DNA from: Candidatus Bathyarchaeota archaeon
GTDB lineage: Archaea > Thermoproteota > Bathyarchaeia > Bathyarchaeales > SOJC01
Direction of reading: 5' to 3'
Length of the DNA stretch: 36,135 nucleotides
Assembly: GCA_020351305.1 (NCBI GenBank)
Contig: CP070730.1
Coordinates: forward strand, 1,076,310-1,112,444
Shown one piece after another: positions 8,156 to 15,733 of the stretch (the stretch's first letter is position 1; every line of letters begins with the position of its first letter). The translations under genes were made by a program, and so were the position numbers. The notes beneath the pieces are model-generated. The model worked only from the letters and a program-made list of their open reading frames with translations, did no database searches and was not told the DNA's origin.

Positions 8156-8181
8156 ACTTCGAAGCCGCCTTTGATGCTTCC

Positions 8182-8191
8182 TTATATATTA
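8182..8191 (-). promoter_or_regulatory. Box A promoter of the acetyl-CoA synthetase gene
   Basis: TAATATATAA on the minus strand in the 72-base gap after mtd. It gives the synthetase gene its own start of transcription in addition to any read-through from mtd. Confidence 0.4.
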
Positions 8192-8227
8192 AGAGCTATT
8201 CAAGCTTAAGCTCCTTTTGCGTGTGTG

Positions 8228-9061
8228 TCATTTGGGTGGAAGCATTAATTTGTCCTTTGTTTTGAGTCTACCGTCCTTAGCGTGGGGGGTTCTTAATAGG
8301 TTATCAGTGTATTTTTCCATTTCTCGGGCTTCTTCAGCTAAGTTGGCACTTGCTTGAACGATTTCATGGGCGCAAGCAACGAGTGGGATGTACTTTTCTT
8401 TGTCTTTCTCGATGAAACATGCCTTGACGTTGATTTCAGCAGTTTTCTTCAATAGTTCGTAAGCAGCCATAGCTTTCGCCTTTGCATAGGGATTTCTGAA
8501 GCTTGCAGAGTCTCGAATGCTATCAGTGTCGATGATTAGCCTTGGCATGGAAAGGCTTTTTCCGGTCTTCAAAGCAATAATTAGTTTGTCGATTTCTTGG
8601 AATACTAACCTAAAAATTCCAGTGCTTGCTAGAATTTTGATCACATTTGCACTGAAAATTGCCATTTCTAAAGGATCCAAAAACTCCTTTCGTGCTCCAA
8701 TCAGTGGGTCACCCATAATAATGGCATATCCTAAGCCCTGGTTTTTAATTTCATCTTTTACTCGTTTTCCAGGTCCATCTGTGAAGATGACAGTCGGGAT
8801 TCTCTTCTTTGATAAAATCTCCCTGGCTTTAGCAGGTCCAGGTGCAGACGTATTTGGGGAGACGAAGAGCAAGATATCTGGAGCGAAATCAAAAACTTTT
8901 CCTATAGAGTCTTCAACTGCTTCCATATCCATCTTAGATCCAGTTGTTACCGTTCGCACGATGATGTCTTTGCGGTCAGCTAATTCATCAAGAAGCAGCT
9001 CTAATATTGGGGCTGTTCCAATGTTGCCACATTTAAAAACGCCTATTCTGACTCTTTCCAA
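8228..9061 (-). CDS. mtd: F420-dependent methylenetetrahydromethanopterin dehydrogenase
   Basis: 277 residues, the usual Mtd length. The N-terminus (RIGVFKCGNIGTAPILELLLDELADR), the LLFVSPNTSAPGP segment and the FTDGPGKRVKDEI and GYAIIMGDPLIGARKEFLDP segments are characteristic of Mtd. It interconverts methenyl- and methylene-H4MPT with F420 as hydride carrier in the cytoplasm. The TTG start at 9061 follows GGGATAAGC and a TATA box at 9096-9105. It lies between the Mer/RAM/CBS group and the ADP-forming synthetase on the same strand. Its presence shows that the C1 carrier here is tetrahydromethanopterin-like. Confidence 0.92.
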   Translation of the reverse strand: MERVRIGVFKCGNIGTAPILELLLDELADRKDIIVRTVTTGSKMDMEAVEDSIGKVFDFAPDILLFVSPNTSAPGPAKAREILSKKRIPTVIFTDGPGKRVKDEIKNQGLGYAIIMGDPLIGARKEFLDPLEMAIFSANVIKILASTGIFRLVFQEIDKLIIALKTGKSLSMPRLIIDTDSIRDSASFRNPYAKAKAMAAYELLKKTAEINVKACFIEKDKEKYIPLVACAHEIVQASANLAEEAREMEKYTDNLLRTPHAKDGRLKTKDKLMLPPK

Positions 9062-9095
9062 GCTTATCCCAGCTTAATGAGAGTTATTGTGTGGA

Positions 9096-9105
9096 GTATA
9101 TAATC
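9096..9105 (-). promoter_or_regulatory. Box A promoter of mtd
   Basis: GATTATATAC on the minus strand, centred 40 bases before TTG 9061, leaving a leader of about 14 bases with a GGGAT site. Confidence 0.4.
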
Positions 9106-9129
9106 TATTTTGTGGGTGTGCCCGAGCGC

Positions 9130-9375
9130 CTACCCTTTATTCGGGATATTAGCCACAATCATGGTTGTTGTCATTACAACGTGAGGGATTCTGCGGAGTA
9201 CGCTGTATGTAAATTTATTTAGTTCTTTGATGCTTTTTGTCTTTGTTTTTATGATTATATCGTATTCGCCATAAACAAGTGTTGATTCTTTTATCATTGG
9301 GAGTTTTTGTACTTCCTTGAAAACCTGTAGATTCTTCTCGGGAGCAGTTCTAACCAACGTGTAAGCTGAAATCAT
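9130..9375 (-). CDS. Stand-alone RAM (Lrp/AsnC ligand-binding) domain protein, copy 1
   Basis: 81 residues with the beta-alpha-beta-beta-alpha-beta pattern of the Lrp/AsnC C-terminal domain: AYTLVRTAPEK, then VYGEYDIIIKTKT, then TTTMIVANI. It has no helix-turn-helix. Such single-domain proteins form oligomers that bind amino acids or other small ligands and can modulate full Lrp proteins. ATG 9375 is preceded by GGGAG at 8 bases, within the end of the CBS gene 12 bases upstream, so the genes are co-transcribed. The ligand cannot be read from sequence. Confidence 0.85.
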   Translation of the reverse strand: MISAYTLVRTAPEKNLQVFKEVQKLPMIKESTLVYGEYDIIIKTKTKSIKELNKFTYSVLRRIPHVVMTTTMIVANIPNKG

Positions 9376-9387
9376 ATATTAATCTCC

Positions 9388-9819
9388 CTATCCCAACTCC
9401 AATAAAGGTCTGAAAGAGATTACTACATGAAAAGCAAGGGCGCGAAGGAGGTCTCTTTGAGTGACTATGCCCTTTAACTTCTTGTTTTCTATAACCATAA
9501 GCCTTCGTATCTTCTTTCTCTGCATCAGTCGGATTGCTTCAATTATCGACATGTCACCTTTTGCTGTGACTAGCGATTTGCTCATTATATCGTTCATTCG
9601 CATATCTGAAGCGCTAAGATCCTCTGCCACAATTCTTTCTACTATATCTCTTTCGGTGACAATACCTACTGGCTTATTCTCATGAATTACTACGATCGAC
9701 CCTACTTTTTTTTCACTCATGAGTTCTGCTGCTTCACGGACTGAGCGCCCCTTTTCAATTGTTATTACAGGTTTGCTCATCACACCTTTAACAGTAGATG
9801 GTGGCTTTTTGCGTATCAT
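9388..9819 (-). CDS. Tandem CBS-domain protein
   Basis: 143 residues made of two CBS motifs and little else. First: VKGVMSKPVITIEKGRSVREAAELM with SIVVIHENKPVGIVTERDIV. Second: MNDIMSKSLVTAKGDMSIIEAIRLM with LKGIVTQRDLL. CBS pairs bind adenylates (AMP, ATP, SAM) or NAD-like ligands and act as energy or cofactor sensors. The (V/I)GIVTxRD motif typical of nucleotide contact occurs in both halves. It lies between two RAM-domain genes with gaps of 9 and 12 bases, so it is in one operon with them and with mer. Its partner is unknown. Confidence 0.88.
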   Translation of the reverse strand: MIRKKPPSTVKGVMSKPVITIEKGRSVREAAELMSEKKVGSIVVIHENKPVGIVTERDIVERIVAEDLSASDMRMNDIMSKSLVTAKGDMSIIEAIRLMQRKKIRRLMVIENKKLKGIVTQRDLLRALAFHVVISFRPLLELG

Positions 9820-9828
9820 TTTTCTAAC

Positions 9829-10077
9829 CTAATGGTTTTCGCTTGGAGGTTCTATGGTTATTAGAGTTGTTGTCCTCTCGACACCCTTGATGGTCCTTAT
9901 AGTGTCGAAAATAAAGGCGTCTAGGTTTTCCATGGTTTCGACCTGTATTTTCATCAAAAGGTCAAAAGCACCATACACTGTTTCTATATCCTTTACTTGC
10001 TTTAGCTTCTTCACCGTTTGAAAAACAGATCTATCCATACCTGGTCTAACTCTTAATAAGATACATGCCTCAATCAT
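9829..10077 (-). CDS. Stand-alone RAM (Lrp/AsnC ligand-binding) domain protein, copy 2
   Basis: 82 residues from ATG 10077 (IEACILLRVRPG, VYGAFDLLMKIQVET, TTTLITIEPP), the RAM fold without a DNA-binding part. The longer frame from 10125 would add 16 residues inside the end of mer and break the domain boundary, so the internal ATG is chosen. That ATG overlaps the mer stop codon (TGA 10072-10070) by 8 bases, implying translational coupling. It is clearly related to the RAM protein at 9130-9375 but diverged, so the two may form hetero-oligomers. Confidence 0.83.
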   Translation of the reverse strand: MIEACILLRVRPGMDRSVFQTVKKLKQVKDIETVYGAFDLLMKIQVETMENLDAFIFDTIRTIKGVERTTTLITIEPPSENH

Positions 10078-11086
10078 TATCTTTGTCTTCCTTGTCTTTG
10101 AAATGTGGAAATACTTCCAAAGCAATCATGTTGATGGATTTCCGGATATTTGGTCCGATTGGTGAGCCTGCAACCACTTGGGTTGTTCCTACATTTATTA
10201 GCTTACTGATTTTCTCTACAACTTTTTCTGGAGTTCCGCATATAGAAAAAGTCTCTATCATTTCGTCTGTAATCAATATGAAGGCGTCCTTCCATTTTCC
10301 TCGGATAATAGCATTGCGTATTCTATCTGCAGTTTCCAAGGAGATACCATGTTTTTCAAGAACTGGTGGGGGGCATCCAGCAATGATGTATGCTACAACT
10401 GGAATAACTGCTTTTACTGCCTTTTTATTTTCCTTTGCAATTGAAAATGATGTATAAGCTGCTATCTCCAAGTCCACCAAACTCTTATGAGCCCTAGTAA
10501 TGCCCTCCTCAATGTGTTTCATTGCATTTTTTATGTCGTGTGGATGTGAGGCATTGATTAGAACGCCATCTCCGATTTCTGCAGCTAGTGCTAACATTTT
10601 TGGTCCTTGTGCTCCAACAAATATGGGAATTCTGCTATTTGGTTTGAAATTTAACTTGGCGCCAGAAACTGTGAAGATTTTGCCTTCCATTTCCAAGTTA
10701 TTCCCCAAGGAAATTTCGCGAATTATTTTAACTGATTCTCTTATGGTTGCGAGAGGTTTAGATGGCTTCATGTTAACCATTTCAAGTGTTGTTCGGTCGC
10801 CAACACCAAGTCCACAAACAACTCTTCCCGGACTTATTTCGTTCAGTGTCGCGACTGCTTGTGCAGTTACTATAGGGTGCGCCATGTAAGGATTGGTCAC
10901 GCCTGGACCAAATCTTATTTTGTCGGTGTATGCAGAAACTATCGCCAGTGATACATAGACGTTCCGATTATTGAAATGATCCGTAACCCAAAGAGTGTTA
11001 AACCCAGTTTTTTCTGCTTGGATGGCATAAAACGTGGTCTTCCAATAGAGGTCGCGTGGGACAAACTCGATGCCAAAGCTAATCAT
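10070..11086 (-). CDS. mer: F420-dependent methylenetetrahydromethanopterin reductase
   Basis: 338 residues of the luciferase-like (LLM) F420 family. Features close to Mer are the start ISFGIEFVP, TLWVTDHFNNRN, FGPGVTNPYMAHP, CGLGVGDRTTLE, GDGVLINASHP and the final VVAGSPIGPN. It reduces methylene-H4MPT to methyl-H4MPT with F420H2. Length fits Mer (about 320-340), with a short charged tail KDKEDKDND. ATG 11086 has GAGG 9 bases upstream. It is the first gene of the tight mer-RAM-CBS-RAM run and about 1 kb upstream of mtd on the same strand. Another LLM oxidoreductase is possible, but the adjacency to mtd supports Mer. Confidence 0.87.
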   Translation of the reverse strand: MISFGIEFVPRDLYWKTTFYAIQAEKTGFNTLWVTDHFNNRNVYVSLAIVSAYTDKIRFGPGVTNPYMAHPIVTAQAVATLNEISPGRVVCGLGVGDRTTLEMVNMKPSKPLATIRESVKIIREISLGNNLEMEGKIFTVSGAKLNFKPNSRIPIFVGAQGPKMLALAAEIGDGVLINASHPHDIKNAMKHIEEGITRAHKSLVDLEIAAYTSFSIAKENKKAVKAVIPVVAYIIAGCPPPVLEKHGISLETADRIRNAIIRGKWKDAFILITDEMIETFSICGTPEKVVEKISKLINVGTTQVVAGSPIGPNIRKSINMIALEVFPHFKDKEDKDND

Positions 11087-11166
11087 TTAGGAAAACCTCT
11101 TTCATATTCCTTTATGAGGAGAGATTGTCCTGTGCGACCTAAGTAGTTTGCGACGAAGTCCTGGCG

Positions 11167-11445
11167 TTATTGGTTCTCGAGTACTGTTACTAGTTCTTGG
11201 AAACCTAGCTCTTTTAAGATGCTTGTTGTCTTGTCGGGATCTATCATCATAGAAGCTTCAAGAAGCCGTTGCAACCCGATTTCAGTTGCAAGCTGATCCC
11301 TCTGCCAATAGTAAAGTATTGTCTTTGCTAAGCCGCTGGGCATTTTGTTAGCATTTGGCGAGTTTAGGACAATGTCTATTAGTTTTTCTGAAGTAGCCTC
11401 CCACGATGAGGATGGAATTTTCCTAGCAATTTTCTCTAAAGCCAT
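11167..11445 (-). CDS. Conserved-looking small helical protein, unknown function
   Basis: 92 residues, predicted all-helical with no Cys and no catalytic motifs (IARKIPSSSWE, LIDIVLNSPN, LAKTILYYWQRDQL). I do not recognise a named family. It starts at ATG 11445 and ends 80 bases before mer on the same strand, so it may lead the C1 operon. The YYWQRDQ and EASMMIDP stretches look like surface-binding helices. It is judged a real gene because of its length, good codon use and place in the run. Confidence 0.6.
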   Translation of the reverse strand: MALEKIARKIPSSSWEATSEKLIDIVLNSPNANKMPSGLAKTILYYWQRDQLATEIGLQRLLEASMMIDPDKTTSILKELGFQELVTVLENQ

Positions 11446-11661
11446 GTTGTATTCTCCACAACAGATTGCGTAAAAATGTATATGTCGTTAACGGAAAATA
11501 AGCTTTACGGCGGTAGAATTCGTCATAACAATAACTCTTTTTTCCATTTTAAAGATAGAAAAAGCGAATAGTCTGAAGGATTCAATCGATTATCGAGACG
11601 CTTTTCTATGTTTTCAAGTAAAAAAACCTTTAAAGTAATTATGGAAAACAGGAGCGAAAAC

Positions 11662-11670
11662 GTATAAATA
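11662..11670 (+). promoter_or_regulatory. Box A promoter of the Lrp-type regulator gene
   Basis: GTATAAATA, centred 47 bases before TTG 11713, implying a leader of about 20 bases that carries the GGTGG site. Confidence 0.4.
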
Positions 11671-11712
11671 AGCGAGCAAAATAGTAGTTATCTGAATAAG
11701 AAGTGGTGGAAA

Positions 11713-12162
11713 TTGTCGATTATCGACGCGTTAGATATGAAGATCATCAGGGCACTGCAAACTGATGCGCGAAAGCCGATAGTGCAAATAGCGAAAGAAG
11801 TGAATGCTAATGAAGCTACAGTAAGGAGACGTATCGACAAGCTTTTGAAAGATGGAATTATTGAGCGATTCACAGTGGTGCTGGATTATCATAAGCTGGG
11901 CAGGGTGATTAAAGCATTCATTGGACTACGAGTAGAGCCTGCTAAGCTGAAGACTATCGCTGAGCATCTTGCGAAGCACCCTGACACACAAGTAGTGTAC
12001 AGAACAAGTGGCGATACTGACATTGTTACCGAAGTAATCTTGGAAAAAATGGAAGATTTGAATGCCTTTCTAGAAGAAGAGTTGAAACTAGAAGGTATCT
12101 TAGGCACCATTGTCACAATTGTTATTGGGCCATACAAACGATGTCCATGGACAGGTCTTTAA
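11713..12162 (+). CDS. Lrp/AsnC-family transcriptional regulator
   Basis: 149 residues. The N-terminal winged helix-turn-helix (residues ~3-52, IDALDMKIIRALQTDARKP then VNANEATVRRRIDKLLKDG) is followed by a RAM domain (~65-140, with VVYRTSGDTDIVTEVIL). It acts as a DNA-binding regulator that forms dimers to octamers and responds to small ligands. TTG 11713 is supported by GGTGG 3 bases upstream. It is divergent from the 92-residue gene and the mer operon, whose two stand-alone RAM proteins are possible partners. Its stop overlaps the convergent gene's stop in the palindrome TTAA. Confidence 0.93.
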   Translation: MSIIDALDMKIIRALQTDARKPIVQIAKEVNANEATVRRRIDKLLKDGIIERFTVVLDYHKLGRVIKAFIGLRVEPAKLKTIAEHLAKHPDTQVVYRTSGDTDIVTEVILEKMEDLNAFLEEELKLEGILGTIVTIVIGPYKRCPWTGL

Positions 12163-12704
12163 AGCACTTTCTCAACTTCACTCTCTCTTTTCTTCTTGCC
12201 AACAAAAACAGTGACATTGGGTGTTTTCGATGGATGAAAACTGAATTGTTGTCCAAACATTCCTTCGAAGTAGCCCTGTAAGTATATTGCAGGAAGTATA
12301 CACAATTCCACTTGAATCTGATTTTTGAATTGGGTGAATTTACCCCATCCCATAATTTCCATTTCTCGTAAAACTAAAGGCCATTTCTCAGGTTGAGAAA
12401 AATCGACATCCTTGAAAAAAGGATTAGTCACCTTTCGTTTTAGGGCACTTGTTCGAGCAGCGTTAAGGATTTCAGGGTTAGTCAAAAGATGGAAAAAATC
12501 TAGAATCATTGTTGAATCCATGAGTATCACACGTCCGCCTCCCATACGATAGATGAATGGAAACCAATCATGCATGGCCAGAGTTCTGTAAAACTCCAAC
12601 GCTGTACTTAGAGCCTCTTCTTTATTCTTAATAAAACGAGCCTTCTCGAGAAAACTCAAGTAGCGGTCCAAATCATCAGGAATTGCAAAAGTTACTTCCT
12701 TCAA
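12159..12704 (-). CDS. Ribbon-helix-helix N-terminal protein with an unassigned C-terminal domain
   Basis: 181 residues. The first ~45 (KEVTFAIPDDLDRYLSFLEK then NKEEALSTALEFYRTLA) match the strand-helix-helix pattern of RHH/CopG DNA-binding proteins. The rest, with MGWGKFTQFKNQIQVEL and LQGYFEGMFGQQF, loosely resembles a V4R-like small-molecule-binding domain; this is only a resemblance. The TTG at 12704 is chosen because AAAGGTGA lies 5 bases upstream and the RHH strand begins right after it; an earlier TTG at 12734 lacks such a site. It may be a ligand-responsive repressor. It is convergent with the Lrp gene. Confidence 0.62.
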   Translation of the reverse strand: MKEVTFAIPDDLDRYLSFLEKARFIKNKEEALSTALEFYRTLAMHDWFPFIYRMGGGRVILMDSTMILDFFHLLTNPEILNAARTSALKRKVTNPFFKDVDFSQPEKWPLVLREMEIMGWGKFTQFKNQIQVELCILPAIYLQGYFEGMFGQQFSFHPSKTPNVTVFVGKKKRESEVEKVL

Positions 12705-12798
12705 TTTCGTCACCTTTTGCTTATTGAGTCGCAAATGAAATGATCTTCTATGGACTTAAGCGTTCTTTCTCTCATCGAGGTTTCGGAGTCCGTAGCTC

Positions 12799-13446
12799 CT
12801 AAGCTACTTGGAACTCCTCACCTTCTCGCAACAGCATCACCTTAATGTTTGAATCGGCTTCCACTTTCTTTCTAAACTCTTCAGGACTTGTACTCCATCT
12901 GTGCATTGGTATTGCAGCCTTAGGATTGATCACTATTGCCGCTTCAGCAGCTTCTGTGTTATCCATCGTGTATGTGTCTCCACTAGGAAGTAAGGCCACA
13001 TCAACATGTCCAAGCTGACGCATCTCTGGGATAAAATCTGTGTCTCCAGCATGATAGATGGTCTTACCCTCAACGGTTATCAGGTAACCGACTCCAAATT
13101 CCCTTGGATGGTACGGGTTTCCAGAAGATCTGAAACGTTTGATATTGTAGGCTTCAACAGCCTTGATCTTTGCACCTTCTAAAAGCATCTCCTCTCCAGG
13201 TTTAAGAGTCTTCACATTTCCACCAATCTTGGGTATGCAATCTTTGGGAGCGATTACTATGGTTCCCTCCTTACGAACCTTGCTAATCTTAGATGGATCG
13301 CAATGGTCAGAATGTGAGTGTGTCACTAAAATCAAATCTGCTTTCTCAGAGGTTTTGGAGTTCTTCTCCAAGTCAATATAGATTAGTTTTCCTTCACTCC
13401 TAATTTGGAAGCTGGCATGAGCCAGCCATTTAATAAATATGCCCAT
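12799..13446 (-). CDS. UPF0173-type metal-dependent hydrolase (metallo-beta-lactamase fold)
   Basis: 215 residues, the usual UPF0173/UlaG-like length. The metal-binding signature THSHSDHCD near residue 42, HAGDTDF near 130-136 and a late MHRWSTSPEEF are present. The family hydrolyses phosphoester or lactone substrates with two metal ions, but most archaeal members have no assigned substrate. A TATA-like box at 13476-13485 lies about 34 bases before ATG 13446, so the message is short-led. It is separated from the downstream RHH gene by 95 bases. Confidence 0.87.
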   Translation of the reverse strand: MGIFIKWLAHASFQIRSEGKLIYIDLEKNSKTSEKADLILVTHSHSDHCDPSKISKVRKEGTIVIAPKDCIPKIGGNVKTLKPGEEMLLEGAKIKAVEAYNIKRFRSSGNPYHPREFGVGYLITVEGKTIYHAGDTDFIPEMRQLGHVDVALLPSGDTYTMDNTEAAEAAIVINPKAAIPMHRWSTSPEEFRKKVEADSNIKVMLLREGEEFQVA

Positions 13447-13504
13447 TTCAACATCGCTTTGCCTTATAGGCCCTAAAGTATATTAGCTTAAGGGCTGTGA
13501 AGGG

Positions 13505-13828
13505 TCATGAACGCTTTTTCGGGGTTCTTCGTGTTAAGACGCAGAGCCATGCTTTATTTTGCCAAAACTTTGGCTCCATTTTCTTATCGAGCAGGTCTTT
13601 TCCTTTCCAGTCAACGCTTGTAACAACCAGCTTCATGGATTTTATTTTTTCTTGGATGCCCATCTCCCACTTTGCTCCACAGTTCTCACAAATAATGTAG
13701 TCGTATTCACGTTCAGGTTTCACATCGATTTCTAGATGTTCAAAGCAACAAAAGGGGCACCATGGAAAGTGCTTAGCTACTTGATTTTTTGCTTCTTCTT
13801 CTGAAATCTTTCCGCGCATCGAAGACAC
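13505..13828 (-). CDS. Small zinc-ribbon protein, unknown function
   Basis: 107 residues with one treble-clef-like zinc ribbon: CPFCC near residues 24-28 and CENCGAKW near 47-54, four cysteines suited to binding one zinc. The rest is charged and ends in a basic tail (TRRTPKKRS). GTG 13828 is the longest start; an ATG at 13819 three codons later is equally possible. It lies between the UPF0173 gene and metF on the same strand. Such proteins often bind nucleic acid or act as accessory subunits; nothing in the sequence decides. Confidence 0.6.
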   Translation of the reverse strand: MSSMRGKISEEEAKNQVAKHFPWCPFCCFEHLEIDVKPEREYDYIICENCGAKWEMGIQEKIKSMKLVVTSVDWKGKDLLDKKMEPKFWQNKAWLCVLTRRTPKKRS

Positions 13829-13958
13829 TTTATCTTGGATAGAAGATTCTGAGTATTAAAAGTATACATTGCGTTTATACAAGCGTGCATTTTGGGGCTT
13901 CTTTTCTTGGGGCGCGCATGCTTTTCAGTTAGACTATTCTTGTCTTACTCATTGTATG

Positions 13959-14873
13959 TTAGAGTCCTGCACGTTCTATTATTTTTGGGATGATCCACTC
14001 AAAGCCTATTGCCATGGCATGGATACCCGCTGCATTGGTTGTGCTCCTTACTCCCCTTAACATTTCCCCGAAGATCTCAATGTTTGCCTCATAAACTGCC
14101 TGCTTTCCACCTGTTTTCTTAGCTTTATGAAGTGTCTCCTGAATTTCTTCTGGAACTCTTATGCCTGGCACAAATTTAACCATCCATTTCATCATAGAAA
14201 TAGATTTGAATGGGGCAATGCCGATTAGGATTGGGGTTTTTAGGTAAGAAGCAGCTTTCAGGAAGTTTTTGGCTTGCTCAACGCTGTAAACACATTGTGT
14301 TTGAATGAAATCTACTCCCAGCTCTACCTTTCTTTGGATTTTTAACAGTTCTGGTTCCAAAGGATCTGCGTTTGGGGCAGCAGCGATGCCGATGTTGAAT
14401 TTAGGTGGGTTTTCGATTTCATTGTTGTTTAAGTCTAAACCTTCGTCTATTATTTTCCTCAGCATATATACGAAAGTCGCAGAGTCTAAGTCAAAAACTG
14501 GCTTAGCTTGCGGAGTATCACCGACTGTTGTGTGGTCACCAGTTAAAGCGAGGATATTTTTTATTCCCAATGCTCCAGCAGCCAGTACGTCTGAGATTAA
14601 TGCCAAGCGGTTTCGATCACGTGTGGTCATCTGATAGACTGCTTCTACCCCAGCCTTTTCTTGAATCATGTAAGATGGCATAAGAGCGTTCATGTAGCCA
14701 AAGGCAGTGGGGTTATCAGTGATGTTTATTGCAGCCACATGATTTTTTAGAATTCTTGCTCCTTCAATTACTTCGTCAAAGTTTGTGGTCTTAACAGGTT
14801 CAAGTTCACCTGTGAAAACGAATTTTCCAGAGTTAATCTGCTTCATTAGTTCGCCATAAGCCTCTTTTGTCAA
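13959..14873 (-). CDS. metF: Methylenetetrahydrofolate reductase-family protein (MetF), partner of MetV
   Basis: 304 residues, a (beta/alpha)8 flavoprotein of the MTHFR family. FTGELEPVK near residues 19-27 carries the family's catalytic Glu, and NITDNPTAFGYMN and LALTGDHTTVGDTP are the pterin- and FAD-site segments. It reduces the methylene group on a tetrahydropterin carrier to methyl; in this archaeon the carrier may be tetrahydromethanopterin or a folate. The TTG start overlaps the metV stop (TTGA), so the two are translated together. In acetogens MetF works in a complex with MetV. The presence of mer in the same window means two possible reductases for one step. Confidence 0.88.
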   Translation of the reverse strand: MTKEAYGELMKQINSGKFVFTGELEPVKTTNFDEVIEGARILKNHVAAINITDNPTAFGYMNALMPSYMIQEKAGVEAVYQMTTRDRNRLALISDVLAAGALGIKNILALTGDHTTVGDTPQAKPVFDLDSATFVYMLRKIIDEGLDLNNNEIENPPKFNIGIAAAPNADPLEPELLKIQRKVELGVDFIQTQCVYSVEQAKNFLKAASYLKTPILIGIAPFKSISMMKWMVKFVPGIRVPEEIQETLHKAKKTGGKQAVYEANIEIFGEMLRGVRSTTNAAGIHAMAIGFEWIIPKIIERAGL

Positions 14874-15559
14874 GCCTCAGTTGCCTCCTCATTTTCTGCC
14901 TTGAAACTTAACTCTCTTGGGTGCCTTGAAACTCGATAGTCCTTCGGCAATCTGAACTTGGTAAACAGATCTAATCGGTTTCGCTCTTTCAGGCGATTGA
15001 ATATGAGTATCCAAGCGCAATCATTTTTCCATCCGCCCACTTCGCATCTGCCGTTTGCTTGCCCTCCACAAGGGCCATTCAGCAAGCTTTTTGCGCACCT
15101 GGTTAATGGGCATACTCCACCAGTTTCAAAGAGTATACACTCGCCACATGCTGTACACATTTCATGGAATTTATCGGCTTTTGTGTCATGCATCCCAAGG
15201 AATTTTGTGTCAATTGCTGGAATGATTAATGTGCTTTGGAAAAGATCTGCAATAGTTTGGACGCCCACTCCGCAACTTAGGGAGACGATAGCGTCGTAGT
15301 CTTTTATTATTGGATCAAGAGCGGTAGTAACGATTTGCCTGTCGCATTGACGCAGAATGGATATTGCTTTAGCACTTGGATCCTTCTCTCCCTTAACTTT
15401 TCTGTTAATTTCTAATAATGACTTTAAGATGTTAGCCTGTCTTTCGCCGCCTACTTGAATCACAGAAGAACACCCATCACAACCCACGATAAGAAGCTTC
15501 TTGAGATTCTTTGTCATCTCAAAGATTTCCTTCAGCGGCTTTTGCTGGACTATAATCAA
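14870..15559 (-). CDS. metV: MetV, zinc/iron-sulfur partner subunit of methylene-pterin reductase
   Basis: 229 residues. The C-terminal MTHFR_C region is clear: CTACGEC, then GGVCPLTRCAKSLLNGPCGG, GRCEVGG and NDCAW, a cysteine set that binds iron-sulfur or zinc. The N-terminus QQKPLKEIF ... LLIVGCDGC matches MetV starts. TTG 15559 is chosen over TTG 15598 because AAGGAGTGA lies 7 bases before it, and because the TATA box at 15603-15613 predicts a transcription start near 15583, inside the longer frame. In acetogens MetV passes electrons to MetF. It is divergent from the flavoprotein fusion gene across 174 bases. Confidence 0.88.
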   Translation of the reverse strand: MIIVQQKPLKEIFEMTKNLKKLLIVGCDGCSSVIQVGGERQANILKSLLEINRKVKGEKDPSAKAISILRQCDRQIVTTALDPIIKDYDAIVSLSCGVGVQTIADLFQSTLIIPAIDTKFLGMHDTKADKFHEMCTACGECILFETGGVCPLTRCAKSLLNGPCGGQANGRCEVGGWKNDCAWILIFNRLKERNRLDLFTKFRLPKDYRVSRHPRELSFKAENEEATEA

Positions 15560-15602
15560 CAGAGAGTCACTCCTTAGAGGAAGTCTGTCAAAGACCAATC
15601 TC

Positions 15603-15613
15603 TAATATAAAAA
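15603..15613 (-). promoter_or_regulatory. Box A promoter of metVF
   Basis: TTTTTATATTA on the minus strand, a strong TATA match. Expected transcription start is about 15583, giving a 24-base leader with the AAGGAGTGA site. Confidence 0.5.
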
Positions 15614-15659
15614 TTCCTCAAGAAACTTGTCTTCCGCCGTATCTGCGGTCTGTGCGTAA

Positions 15660-15669
15660 GCTTAATATG
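15660..15669 (+). promoter_or_regulatory. Candidate box A promoter of the flavoprotein fusion gene
   Basis: CTTAATATGA, about 70 bases before GTG 15734. Together with the metV box it makes this a true divergent control region. Confidence 0.3.
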
Positions 15670-15733
15670 ACTGTTTCTTTCCTTAAGCATTTTCTCTTAA
15701 ACTAACATGAAAAATATTGCAGGAGGCTATATC

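Noticed and set aside
8517-9077. 186-residue plus-strand open frame
   Set aside because: Antisense to mtd; the Mtd motifs are on the minus strand.
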